Of a stretch of DNA of 64,000 bases, positions 35,204 to 43,313 are shown piece after piece. Position numbers and translations under genes: made by a program. Positions within the stretch are counted from its first letter, which is position 1. Every line of letters begins with the position of its first letter. The notes beneath the pieces were generated by a model that was given only the letters and a program-made list of their open reading frames with translations, searched no databases and was not told where the DNA came from. Source of the stretch: Phaeospirillum tilakii (GTDB lineage: Bacteria > Pseudomonadota > Alphaproteobacteria > Rhodospirillales > Magnetospirillaceae); assembly GCF_042683125.1 (NCBI RefSeq), contig NZ_JBHUIY010000023.1, forward strand, positions 1 through 64,000, in the 5' to 3' direction.

Positions 35204-35974
35204 TCAGCGGCCCTCCCACACGGCGGGTCTTTTGTCGAGAAAGGCGGTCAGGCCCTCGGCGGCGTCGCGGGTCGCCATCAGGCCGTCGAGATAAAGCGCC
35301 TCGACCGCCGCCAGTTTGGCCCGCACCCGCTCGACCAGATCGAGCCGGGCGGCGCGCAGGGCGAAACGCAGCGAGGACGGGCTGTGGCGGGCGGCGCCGT
35401 GATCGAACCAGGCCAAAGCGGCGGCGGCGGGATCGTCGGCGACCTGCTGGACCAGACCGAGCCGGGCCGCCTCGGCGGCGTCGATCGGCTGGCCCGACAG
35501 CAGCAGGCCGGCGGCGGCGGCCGGGCCGATCCGCTCCGGCAGCAGGCAGGAGGCGGCGGGGGCGAACACCCCCAACTGGATCTCGGGCTGGCCCAGCCGG
35601 GCATCGGGCGCGGCGAACAGCAGGGTGCCGGCGCAGGCGACCTCCAGCCCGCCGCCCAGGCATTGCCCGCGCAGCGCGACCAGGATCGGCAGCGGAAAGG
35701 CCACCATCCGCAGGATCAGCGCATGCAGCCCGGCCAGCATCGCCGCGCATTGGTCGGGCAGATGCTCGGCGACGCTGGCGCCGAAGCTGAAATGCGGCCC
35801 CTCATGGTCGAGCAGCACCGCCTTCAGCGCCGGATCACCCTCGGCCGCCACCAGCGCCTGATCGAGCGCCGCGATCATCGCCGCGTCGATCAGGTTGGCC
35901 TTGGGCCGGGCCAGGGTCAGCCGCAGCAGCGCGCCGTCGCGCTCCGCCCCGAGGGTGAGACAGGGCGCGCTCAT
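35204..35974 (-). CDS. dch: Cyclohexa-1,5-diene-1-carbonyl-CoA hydratase
   Basis: 256 residues of the crotonase fold from the ATG at 35974, which overlaps the oah stop. HFSFGASVAEHLPD and LRGQCLGGGLEVACAGTLLFAAPDARLGQPEIQLGVF match Dch enzymes, which add water to the dienoyl-CoA to give 6-hydroxycyclohex-1-ene-1-carbonyl-CoA. Assignment over a generic enoyl-CoA hydratase rests on the SFGASVAEHLP stretch and on placement between oah and bcrC. Confidence 0.9.
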   Translation of the reverse strand: MSAPCLTLGAERDGALLRLTLARPKANLIDAAMIAALDQALVAAEGDPALKAVLLDHEGPHFSFGASVAEHLPDQCAAMLAGLHALILRMVAFPLPILVALRGQCLGGGLEVACAGTLLFAAPDARLGQPEIQLGVFAPAASCLLPERIGPAAAAGLLLSGQPIDAAEAARLGLVQQVADDPAAAALAWFDHGAARHSPSSLRFALRAARLDLVERVRAKLAAVEALYLDGLMATRDAAEGLTAFLDKRPAVWEGR

Positions 35975-37110
35975 CGCCCCGCCCTCGCCGCCGGCAGCAG
36001 CCGCTCGGTCAGCGCCTCGTTCCACGGCGTGCCGGCGGCCAGCGCCTGCCGCAGGGCGATGAAGTCGATCTCGCGATCGTCCTTGCTGCCCTCGTTGAAG
36101 GCGCGGAAGCCGGCGCGGGCCTCGGTCATCATGTTGAGCGCCAGCCAGGCCCGGCTGTTCTCCTTGTTGGCGTTCCAGGCCGCCAGCTTGGGCTTGCGCA
36201 GTTCCTCCAGCGTCTTGGTGAAGCAATCGGGGAAGGTCAGCAGGATCTTGCCGCACAATTCCTCGACCTTGGCATCAAGCAGCGACAGATCGACCGTGCC
36301 CTGTTTCAGCAGGTCGCGCCCGGCCGCCGCCTCGGCCCCGGTCTTGAACTCGCCATGGATCACCCGTCCATATTCATCGAGATAGCGGTCGGTGATCACG
36401 GTCGGGTTGGCGACGAAGGCGCCGTCGATCTTCAGCGCCGGGACGATGTCGGTGATCATCCCCAGCCGCGCCGCCTTGTGCGCCGACCAGGGTTCGCACA
36501 GCGAACCCGACACCATCGCCCGCTCGGCGCCGATCATCACCGGCAGGAAGTCGGTGGCGCCGCCGATCGGGGCCGAGCCGTGCTTGGGCCCGGCCTGACC
36601 GAAGCGGGCGAGGTCCTGGGCGACCGAGAAGTCGCAGGCCATCCCGATCTCCTGGCCGCCGCCGATCCGCATCCCGTTGACCCGGCAGATCACCGGCTTG
36701 TCGCAGCCGAGGATCGCCGACACCATGTCGTTGAACAGCCGCATGTACTGGCGGTATTCCTGCGGGTTGCCGGCGTAATATTCGGCATATTCCTTGGTGT
36801 TGCCGCCGGTGCAGAACGCCTTGTCGCCGCTGCCGGTGAACACGGTGGCGACCACGTCGCGGGCGTTGGAGGCGGCGCGGAAGGCCAGGATCACCCCCTT
36901 GACCATCTCGGTGGTGTAGGAATTGAACTGACGCGGATTGTCGAGGGTGATCCAGGCGTTGTAGAGCCCGGGCACCAGAGCGCCGTCGGGGGCGCGGGCC
37001 GGTCTCTTCTCGTACAGCACCCCCGGCACCACCGTCTCGGGCACCAGATCGTGATCGTGCAGCGCGGCCGGAGCGGCGGCGGCAAGGCTGGAAGCGGAAT
37101 GCGCGGTCAT
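35971..37110 (-). CDS. oah: 6-oxocyclohex-1-ene-1-carbonyl-CoA hydrolase (ring opening)
   Basis: 379 residues from the ATG at 37110 (GGAGAGCGAAGAG upstream). A crotonase-family enzyme with the long N-terminus of Oah/BamA: LYNAWITLDNPRQFNSYTTEMVKG, FTGSGDKAFCTGGNTKEYAEYY and NGMRIGGGQEIGMACDFSVA. It adds water and cleaves the ring to 3-hydroxypimelyl-CoA. This is the Thauera/obligate-anaerobe branch, unlike the BadHI route of R. palustris. It lies 35 bp after had. Confidence 0.94.
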   Translation of the reverse strand: MTAHSASSLAAAAPAALHDHDLVPETVVPGVLYEKRPARAPDGALVPGLYNAWITLDNPRQFNSYTTEMVKGVILAFRAASNARDVVATVFTGSGDKAFCTGGNTKEYAEYYAGNPQEYRQYMRLFNDMVSAILGCDKPVICRVNGMRIGGGQEIGMACDFSVAQDLARFGQAGPKHGSAPIGGATDFLPVMIGAERAMVSGSLCEPWSAHKAARLGMITDIVPALKIDGAFVANPTVITDRYLDEYGRVIHGEFKTGAEAAAGRDLLKQGTVDLSLLDAKVEELCGKILLTFPDCFTKTLEELRKPKLAAWNANKENSRAWLALNMMTEARAGFRAFNEGSKDDREIDFIALRQALAAGTPWNEALTERLLPAARAGR

Positions 37111-37145
37111 GGCTCTTCGCTCTCCGTTGGATGCGGGCGGACGGA

Positions 37146-38213
37146 TCAGGGCACCAGCACGGCGCGGCGGCCGAGCCGGTGGGCGTGGGCGTCGTCGAAG
37201 ATCCGGTTGATCTGGTCGAGCGGATGGTGCTCGACGAAGGCGGCCAGCTCGATCCGGCGGTCGAGCACCAGAGCGAGCGCGGCCGGGTAAAGCTCGGGCG
37301 GGCAGCCCCAATTGCCGAGCGCGCGGGCGTGGAACGCCATCAGGTTCGACAGCCGGATCTCGACCCGCTCCATGGTGAAGCCGACCACCGCCAGCGTCGC
37401 CCCATGCACCAGCAGGTTCCAGGCGCTCTGCTGGCCGGCGGCGGTGCCGGAACATTCGAAGATCACCCATTCCCGCGCCGGCAGGCCGTGCGCCTCGGCC
37501 CAGGCGGCGACCGCCTTCTTCAGGCTTCGGGCATCGTGGGCGCGGGCGTTGAAGGTGGCGGCGGCGCCGTGGCCGGCCACCGCCGCCAGTTTGGCGTCAT
37601 CGACATCGACCGCCACCACCGTTGCCCCGAAGGCCCGGGCGATCTGGACGCAATGGCCGCCGACCCCACCGACCCCGATCACCACGCACAGGCTGCCGGG
37701 GCCAACCCCCGCCTGGACCACCGCCTGATAGGGGGTGGTGACCGCGTCGGCCACCACCGCGAGATCGGCCAGGGTCAGCCCGGCGGCGGCGAGGCGGTCC
37801 TCATCGACCGGGCACAGCCCGCGCGCCGGCACCACCACATGGCTGGCGAACCCGCCCTCGATGTCGTTGCCGGGCATCTGCTGGTGCGGGCAGATGGTGC
37901 CCTTGCCGCGCCGGCAGGCATCGCATTCGCCGCAGGGGATCACCGCCGGCACGATCACCGCCCGCTCCAGCCAGGATTCGGCGCCGGGGCCGGCGGCGAC
38001 CACCCGGCCGCTGATCTCGTGGCCCAGGGTCAGCGGCAGCGGCCGGTTGGTCCGCACCCCGTCATAGTAATAGCCGAGATCGGTGTGACAGACGCCGCAG
38101 CCGGCCACCGCCACCACCACCTCGCCCGGACCGGGCGCGGCCAGCGTCACCACCTGCCGCTCCAGCGGTGCCCCCACCCCGGTCATCACCCAGCGCCGCG
38201 CCTCGATCGTCAT
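37146..38213 (-). CDS. had: 6-hydroxycyclohex-1-ene-1-carbonyl-CoA dehydrogenase (Zn-ADH family)
   Basis: 355 residues from the ATG at 38213 (GGGGGAGG upstream). Medium-chain dehydrogenase: catalytic Zn motif CGVCHTDLGYYYDGV and GHEISG, structural Zn Cys in CGECDACRRGKGTIC, and Rossmann GVGGVGGHCVQIAR. The YYYDGVRTNRPLPLTLGHE stretch fits Had enzymes, which oxidise the hydroxy-enoyl-CoA to 6-oxocyclohexene-carbonyl-CoA with NAD. First gene of the seven-gene operon. Confidence 0.92.
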   Translation of the reverse strand: MTIEARRWVMTGVGAPLERQVVTLAAPGPGEVVVAVAGCGVCHTDLGYYYDGVRTNRPLPLTLGHEISGRVVAAGPGAESWLERAVIVPAVIPCGECDACRRGKGTICPHQQMPGNDIEGGFASHVVVPARGLCPVDEDRLAAAGLTLADLAVVADAVTTPYQAVVQAGVGPGSLCVVIGVGGVGGHCVQIARAFGATVVAVDVDDAKLAAVAGHGAAATFNARAHDARSLKKAVAAWAEAHGLPAREWVIFECSGTAAGQQSAWNLLVHGATLAVVGFTMERVEIRLSNLMAFHARALGNWGCPPELYPAALALVLDRRIELAAFVEHHPLDQINRIFDDAHAHRLGRRAVLVP

Positions 38214-38242
38214 GTGTCGGACCTCCCCCGGTGGGCCGCCTC

Positions 38243-38272
38243 TTGACGCGGCGGCCGGTTCGAAACTACGAT
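38243..38272 (+). promoter_or_regulatory. Candidate promoter of gcdH
   Basis: TTGACG (38243-38248) and TACGAT (38267-38272) are 18 bp apart on +, ending 82 bp before the gcdH ATG. On the minus strand another TTGACG (38311-38306), within TTGACGCCA, faces had. The region between is the AT-rich centre of the divergent spacer. Confidence 0.5.
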
Positions 38273-38294
38273 AATGGCATTGGGGTACCATAAT
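38271..38294. promoter_or_regulatory. Imperfect inverted repeat overlapping the gcdH -10
   Basis: ATAATGG (38271-38277) and CCATAAT (38288-38294) form a near-perfect inverted repeat with a 10-bp spacer, overlapping the -10 hexamer. Its ATAATGG half-site is also contained in the palindrome at 26801-26815, so both divergent promoters may answer to one regulator. Confidence 0.45.
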
Positions 38295-38354
38295 ACATTT
38301 TTTGGCGTCAAGCGGGTTTCACCGCCGCCAGGACAACCGGAGGGGAGAGCGACG

Positions 38355-39536
38355 ATGTCAGCCGAAAAGCGCCGTTTCCTGTGGGACGACCCACTGCTGC
38401 TGGAGGAAGCCCTGACCGAGGAGGAGCGGATGGTGCGCGACACCGCCGCCGCGTTCTGCCGCGACCGGCTGCTGCCCGGGGTGATCGAGGCCAACCGCCA
38501 CGAGCGGTTCGACCGCGCGATCATGACCGAGATGGGCGCGCTCGGTTTCCTCGGCCCGACCCTGCCCGAGGCCGACGGTGGCGCCGGGCTCGGCTATGTC
38601 GGCTACGGCCTGATCGCCCGCGAGGTCGAGCGGGTGGATTCCGGCTACCGCTCGGCGATGAGCGTCCAATCCTCGCTGGTGATGTACCCGATCCACGCCT
38701 ATGGCAGCGAGGAACAGCGGCGCCGATACCTGCCCGGCCTCGCCAAGGGCGAGCTGATCGGCTGTTTCGGCCTGACCGAGCCCGATGCCGGCTCCGACCC
38801 GGCCGGGATGCGGACCCGGGCGCGCAAGGTCCCGGGCGGCTACCGCCTGACCGGGTCCAAGATGTGGATCACCAACAGCCCGATCGCCGATCTCTTCGTG
38901 GTGTGGGCCAAGACCGAGGACGGGGTGATCCGCGGCTTCCTGCTGGAACAGGGGATGGCGGGGCTGTCGGCGCCGAAGATCGAGGGCAAGTTCAGCCTGC
39001 GCGCCTCGATCACCGGCGAGATCGTGATGGACGAGGTGTTCGTGCCCGACGACAACCTGCTGCCCGGAGTCGAAGGGCTGAAGGGGCCGTTCGGCTGTCT
39101 CAACCGCGCCCGCTACGGCATCGCCTGGGGGGTGCTGGGCGCGGCCGAATTCTGCTGGCACGCGGCGCGGCAATACACCCTCGACCGCCGGCAGTTCGGC
39201 CGGCCACTCGCCGCCACCCAGTTGATCCAGCTCAAGCTGGCCGACATGCAGACCGAAATCACCCTCGGCCTGCACGCCTGCCTGCGGCTGGGCCGGCTGT
39301 TCGATCAGGGCGGGATGGCCCCCGAGATGGTCTCGCTGCTGAAGCGCAACAATTGCGGCAAGGCGCTGACGATCGCCCGCACCGCCCGTGACATGCATGG
39401 CGGCAACGGCATCGCCGACGAGTTCCACGTCATCCGCCATGTGATGAACCTGGAGGCGGTCAACACCTACGAGGGCACCCACGACATCCACGCCTTGATC
39501 CTCGGCCGGGCGATGACCGGGCTGGCGGCGTTCTGA
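38355..39536 (+). CDS. gcdH: Glutaryl-CoA dehydrogenase
   Basis: 393 residues from the ATG at 38355 (GGAGGGGAGAG upstream). Typical GCDH signature: SGYRSAMSVQSSLVMYPIHAYGSEEQ with the substrate-carboxylate Arg, CFGLTEPDAGSDP, and catalytic Glu in AVNTYEGTHDIH. Oxidises glutaryl-CoA, the end product of 3-hydroxypimelyl-CoA beta-oxidation, to crotonyl-CoA. Divergent from had. Whether it decarboxylates cannot be read from the sequence alone. Confidence 0.94.
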   Translation: MSAEKRRFLWDDPLLLEEALTEEERMVRDTAAAFCRDRLLPGVIEANRHERFDRAIMTEMGALGFLGPTLPEADGGAGLGYVGYGLIAREVERVDSGYRSAMSVQSSLVMYPIHAYGSEEQRRRYLPGLAKGELIGCFGLTEPDAGSDPAGMRTRARKVPGGYRLTGSKMWITNSPIADLFVVWAKTEDGVIRGFLLEQGMAGLSAPKIEGKFSLRASITGEIVMDEVFVPDDNLLPGVEGLKGPFGCLNRARYGIAWGVLGAAEFCWHAARQYTLDRRQFGRPLAATQLIQLKLADMQTEITLGLHACLRLGRLFDQGGMAPEMVSLLKRNNCGKALTIARTARDMHGGNGIADEFHVIRHVMNLEAVNTYEGTHDIHALILGRAMTGLAAF

Positions 39537-39550
39537 GGCAACGATTGGTG

Positions 39551-39591
39551 GGCGGCCGCCCGCCGGCCCGCTCGGGGAGCAGAGCTCCCCG
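39551..39591. repeat. REP-like hairpin pair after gcdH
   Basis: GGGCGGCCGCCC-type palindrome at about 39550-39561 and CGGGGAGC-AGA-GCTCCCCG (39573-39591, 8-bp stem) lie 14-55 bp after gcdH. Same two-hairpin layout as 30183, 40639 and 48976. May terminate or stabilise the gcdH transcript. Confidence 0.55.
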
Positions 39592-39619
39592 AACCCCTCC
39601 CTTTTGGAGCGCGTGTCCG

Positions 39620-40624
39620 ATGTATCACACCGCCCTTCCCACCCCGGTGGCGCCGGGACTCGAGGCGTTGCGGCTGCCGCTGCCCTTCGCCCTCGATCAT
39701 GTCAATCTGTGGCTGCTGGCCGATGGTGACGGCTGGGTGCTGGTCGATAGCGGGTTCGGCGACGAGGACGGCTGCGCCCGCTGGGAGGAATTACTGGCCG
39801 GGCCACTGGCCGGGCGGCGATTCACCCGGCTGATCTGCACCCATTCCCATCCCGATCATATGGGGCTGGCCGGCTGGCTGGCCGGGCGGCTCGGCGTGAC
39901 GTTGCTGACCAGCCGGGGCGAATGGGAGGAAGGGCGGCAGAGCTGGTTCGCCGACCCCGCCGACCTGCTGGCGCGCAAGCTGGCGCATTACCACCGGCTG
40001 GGCTATCCGCCGGAGCGGCTGGAGGCGATGCGCCAGGGCGGCGACATCTATCGCTCGCGCGTCTCGCCGCCACCGGACTCCTTCGTGCCGTTGGCCGATG
40101 GCGACGAATTGCGGATCGGCGAGGGAGTCTGGCGGGTGCTGACCTTCGGCGGCCATTCGCCCGAGCATGTCTGCCTGTGGAACCCCGAGGCCAACATCCT
40201 GATTGCCGGCGATCAGATCCTGCCGACCATCAGCCCGGTGGTGGCCTGCTGGCCCGACGCCCCCGAGTCCGACCCGCTGCGCCTTTTCCTCGACGGTCTG
40301 GCCACGCTGCGCCGCCTGCCGGCCGAAACCCTGGTGCTGCCGGCGCACGGGATGCCGTTCCACCACCTGCGCCAACGCTGCGACGACCTCGCCGAACACC
40401 ACCGCCGACGGCTGGCGGCGATCGCCGCCGCCTGCACCACCCCGGCGACGGGATTCGCGATCGTCACCGCCTTGTTCACCCGCCCGCTCGACATCCACCA
40501 GCAGGGCTTCGCCGGCGGCGAGATCCTGGCCCACCTCAACCGCCTTGAGGCCGACGGCCAGATTCGCCGCGAGATTTCCCCCGCCGGCGTGTGGACCTTC
40601 CAATCCGCCCCGCCTTTACCCTGA
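39620..40624 (+). CDS. Metallo-beta-lactamase-fold hydrolase
   Basis: 334 residues from the ATG at 39620 (GGAG 11 bp upstream, a long spacing). Zn-ligand motif CTHSHPDHMG, then FGGHSPEHVCLW, GDQILPTISP and LPAHGMPFHHL. C-terminal winged-helix-like region (about 270-334). Resembles MBL-fold thioesterase or glyoxalase II-like enzymes. A CoA-thioesterase role in the aromatic pathway is possible but rests on location only. Confidence 0.78.
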   Translation: MYHTALPTPVAPGLEALRLPLPFALDHVNLWLLADGDGWVLVDSGFGDEDGCARWEELLAGPLAGRRFTRLICTHSHPDHMGLAGWLAGRLGVTLLTSRGEWEEGRQSWFADPADLLARKLAHYHRLGYPPERLEAMRQGGDIYRSRVSPPPDSFVPLADGDELRIGEGVWRVLTFGGHSPEHVCLWNPEANILIAGDQILPTISPVVACWPDAPESDPLRLFLDGLATLRRLPAETLVLPAHGMPFHHLRQRCDDLAEHHRRRLAAIAAACTTPATGFAIVTALFTRPLDIHQQGFAGGEILAHLNRLEADGQIRREISPAGVWTFQSAPPLP

Positions 40625-40638
40625 AAAAGAAGGGGGTT

Positions 40639-40676
40639 CGGGGCATCGCCCCGAGCGGGTGCGGGCGGCAGCCCGC
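40639..40676. repeat. REP-like hairpin pair between convergent genes
   Basis: CGGGGC-ATC-GCCCCG (40639-40653) and GCGGGC-GGCA-GCCCGC (40661-40676) fill the 54-bp gap between the MBL-fold gene and the convergent Rrf2 gene. Probable bidirectional terminator made from a dispersed repeat. Confidence 0.6.
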
Positions 40677-40678
40677 CG

Positions 40679-41089
40679 TCACCCCTGCCGGCGGATCAGC
40701 TTCAGCATCGTCTCGATGGTGATCGAGGACAGGGTGGCGCGGGTGGCGCCGTCGATCTCGTCCATCACCAGCCGCAGGCCGCGTCCCTCGGCGGTGTCGT
40801 CGCCCGGCTCGGCGCCGAGGGCCGGACGCACCCCGACCGGCTCGAAGATATGGATCAGATCGAGCAGGGTCAGCCGCCGGGCGTTGCCGGCGAAGCGATA
40901 GCCGCCGCCGACGCCGCGCACCGCCTCGACCAGCCCCTCGCGGCCGAGGATCCGCATCACCTTCGACAGGTGATTGGTCGAGATGCCGTATTTGGCGGCG
41001 ATGTCGGCCGCCGGGATCTGGCTGTCGGGCCGCGCCGCCAGTTCGAGCATCGCGAACAAGGCGTGGCGGGTGGCCATCTGGAGGTTCAT
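40679..41089 (-). CDS. badM: Rrf2-family repressor, BadM-like
   Basis: 136 residues from the ATG at 41089, overlapping the GNAT stop. Rrf2 fold: MATRHALFAMLELAA, AADIAAKYGISTNHLSKVMRILGREGLVEAVRGVGGGYRFA, LTLLDLIHIFEP. No Cys occurs anywhere, so the usual Rrf2 Fe-S cluster cannot form. In R. palustris BadM is an Rrf2 repressor of benzoyl-CoA reductase genes. Orthology is inferred from family, the linked BadL-like gene and the locus. Confidence 0.82.
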   Translation of the reverse strand: MNLQMATRHALFAMLELAARPDSQIPAADIAAKYGISTNHLSKVMRILGREGLVEAVRGVGGGYRFAGNARRLTLLDLIHIFEPVGVRPALGAEPGDDTAEGRGLRLVMDEIDGATRATLSSITIETMLKLIRRQG

Positions 41090-41547
41090 TCCTCCAGCCC
41101 CTTTTCGAGCTGGATGAACGGGCCGGCCATCATCCCCTGGCTGCGGAAGAACGACATCACCAACTGGGCGTCGCGGGCCAGCATGGTGCGGATCCGGGTG
41201 GCCCCGGCCTGCCGGAACAGCGCGCACAGCGCCTCGAACAAGGCGGTGCCGACATGGCGCAGCCGCTGGTCGGGCTGAACCGCGATCGCGAACACCCAGC
41301 CGCAGGGCGGCGAGCCGAATTCCCAGGCGCGGATCTCGCCGACGACGAAGCCGAGCAGCCGGCGTCCCTCCACCGCGACCAGAAAGGTGCCGCCCGCTCC
41401 TTCGCGCCGCATCCGTTCGAAGATCCCCCGCCAATAATCCGGCTTGGGGGTGGCGGTGATCTGGGTATCGAGACGGATGATCTCGTCGAGATCCTCGGTC
41501 TCCGCCGGACGGATAAGGAAATCCTGAGCCTCGGACGGCACGGTCAA
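41086..41547 (-). CDS. badL: GNAT acetyltransferase, BadL-like
   Basis: 153 residues. GNAT fold with DFLIRPAETEDLDEIIRLD, GFVVGEIRAWEFG, and acetyl-CoA loop VQPDQRLRHVGTALFEALC (a variant of QxxGxG/A). BadL of R. palustris is a GNAT enzyme reported to acetylate aminobenzoates. The badL-badM overlap by 4 bp supports a common unit. Substrate here is inferred. Confidence 0.78.
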   Translation of the reverse strand: MTVPSEAQDFLIRPAETEDLDEIIRLDTQITATPKPDYWRGIFERMRREGAGGTFLVAVEGRRLLGFVVGEIRAWEFGSPPCGWVFAIAVQPDQRLRHVGTALFEALCALFRQAGATRIRTMLARDAQLVMSFFRSQGMMAGPFIQLEKGLEE

Positions 41548-41631
41548 CTCCCTGGCACTGAACGAAAGTTTAGTATCACATCCTTCCTGGTAACGCAGTA
41601 CCGGAATGCCGGGTAAGGCGCCCCGCGCGCC

Positions 41632-41680
41632 TTGACTTCCGCCGCCGAACCCGGCAAAAAGTAAAGCGGTACTTCTTTAC
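41632..41680. promoter_or_regulatory. Divergent badL / benzoate-CoA ligase control region
   Basis: A -35-like TTGACT (41632-41637) on + is followed by overlapping inverted repeats: AAGTA (41659-41663) with TACTT (41670-41674), and GTAAAG (41661-41666) with CTTTAC (41675-41680). The palindrome covers the expected -10/start region, 59-80 bp before the ligase ATG, as expected of a repressor site. BadM- or BadR-like proteins are candidate ligands. Confidence 0.45.
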
Positions 41681-41738
41681 CTGTTTAACCAACCCCCGCG
41701 TGAGACGGGGGATTCGGACCAAACCCAGGGGGAAGCCG

Positions 41739-43313
41739 ATGACCATCGACACCAACGGATCCGACGGGGGGCGTCCGCTGACCTTCCCGCCCGGCTACAA
41801 CGCGGCCCAGGCCTTCATCGACCGCCATCTCGACGAAGGGCGCGGCGACCGGGCGGCGATCCTGTCGCGCCACGGCACGGTCAGCTATGCCGAACTGGCG
41901 GCGCGGGTCAGCCGCTGCGCCCACGCCCTGACCGGGCGCGGGGTGAGGCCGGGCGACCGGCTGCTGATGGTGGTGCAGGACCGCCCGGCCTTCTTCTACC
42001 TGTTCTGGGGGGCGATCAAGGCCGGCATCGTCCCGGTGCCGGTCAACACGATGCTGCGCAGCCGCGACTATGCCGTCCTGATCGAGGATTCCGGCTGTGG
42101 CGCCCTGGCCTATTCGGCCGAGTTCGCCGGCGAAATCGAGCCGGCGCTGGCGGAGCGGCGGCCGGCGCTGGTGCTGCGGCTCGATCCGGCGGAGGAGGCG
42201 GCGCTGTTCGAGCATGGCCCGGACCGGTTCGATCCGGTGCCGGCCGGGGCCGAGCGGGACTGTTTCTGGCTCTATTCCTCCGGCTCGACCGGACGGCCGA
42301 AGGGCGCGGTCCATCTCCAGCGCGACATGGCGGTCACCAGCGAGCTGTACGGGGTGCGCACCCTGGGCGCCACCGCCGAGGACCGCTTCTTCTCGGCGGC
42401 ACGGCTGTTCTTCGCCTACGGGCTCGGCAACGCGATGACCTTTCCGCTGTGGGTGGGGGGGACGGCGGTGCTGCTCGACGAGCGGCCGACCCCAGCCAGC
42501 ACCTTCGCCACCATCGCCCGCTTCCGCCCCACCCTGTTCTTCGGCGTGCCGACCCTCTATGCGTCGCAGTTGGAGGCGCTCGACCAGGACCGCCCCGATC
42601 TGTCGTCGCTGCGGGCCTGCGTCTCGGCCGGCGAGGCGCTGCCGGGCGACCTGCTGCACCGCTGGCGCGAACGCACCGGGCTCGAAATCCTCGACGGGAT
42701 CGGCTCGACCGAGGCGCTGCACATCTTCATCTCGAACCGGCCGGGCCGGACCCGGGGCGGATCGAGCGGCACCCTGGTGCCGGGCTATCGGGCCAGGATC
42801 CTCGACGACACCGGGGCCGAACTGCCGCCGGGTCAGCCCGGGCGGCTGTGGATCCAGGGCGAGTCGATCGCCAGCCGGTACTGGCGCAACCCGGAAAGGA
42901 CGGCGGCGGCGATGGTCGGCGGCTGGCTCGATACCGGCGATACCTATCTGCGCGACGAGGACGGCCATTTCTATTATTGCGGCCGCTCCGACGACATGCT
43001 GAAGGTCGGCGGGATCTGGTGTTCGCCGTTCGAGATCGAATCGGCGCTGATCGAGCATCCGGCGGTGCGCGAGGCGGCGGTGATCGGCCGCGCCGACGGC
43101 GACGGCCTGATCAAGCCCGAGGCGTGGCTGGTGCTGACCGAGTCGGCGGTCGGCGACGACGCGCTGGAGCAGGATTTGCGGCTTCATTGCAAGGCCCGCC
43201 TCGCCCCCTACAAGTTTCCCCGCCGCTTCCACTTCGTCGCCGACCTGCCCAAGACCGCCACCGGCAAGATCCAGCGTTTCCGCCTGCGCCTCGGCGCGGA
43301 GCCGGCGGGATGA
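41739..43313 (+). CDS. Benzoate-CoA ligase
   Basis: 524 residues from the ATG at 41739 (CAGGGGGAAG upstream). Of the benzoate-CoA ligase subfamily: LTFPPGYNAAQAFID, P-loop LYSSGSTGRPKGAV, FFSAARLFFAYGLGNAMTFPLWVGG, DGIGSTEALHIFISN, and final KTATGKIQRFRLR. Converts benzoate, ATP and CoA to benzoyl-CoA, the entry step. Stop overlaps the thiolase start. Confidence 0.92.
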   Translation: MTIDTNGSDGGRPLTFPPGYNAAQAFIDRHLDEGRGDRAAILSRHGTVSYAELAARVSRCAHALTGRGVRPGDRLLMVVQDRPAFFYLFWGAIKAGIVPVPVNTMLRSRDYAVLIEDSGCGALAYSAEFAGEIEPALAERRPALVLRLDPAEEAALFEHGPDRFDPVPAGAERDCFWLYSSGSTGRPKGAVHLQRDMAVTSELYGVRTLGATAEDRFFSAARLFFAYGLGNAMTFPLWVGGTAVLLDERPTPASTFATIARFRPTLFFGVPTLYASQLEALDQDRPDLSSLRACVSAGEALPGDLLHRWRERTGLEILDGIGSTEALHIFISNRPGRTRGGSSGTLVPGYRARILDDTGAELPPGQPGRLWIQGESIASRYWRNPERTAAAMVGGWLDTGDTYLRDEDGHFYYCGRSDDMLKVGGIWCSPFEIESALIEHPAVREAAVIGRADGDGLIKPEAWLVLTESAVGDDALEQDLRLHCKARLAPYKFPRRFHFVADLPKTATGKIQRFRLRLGAEPAG

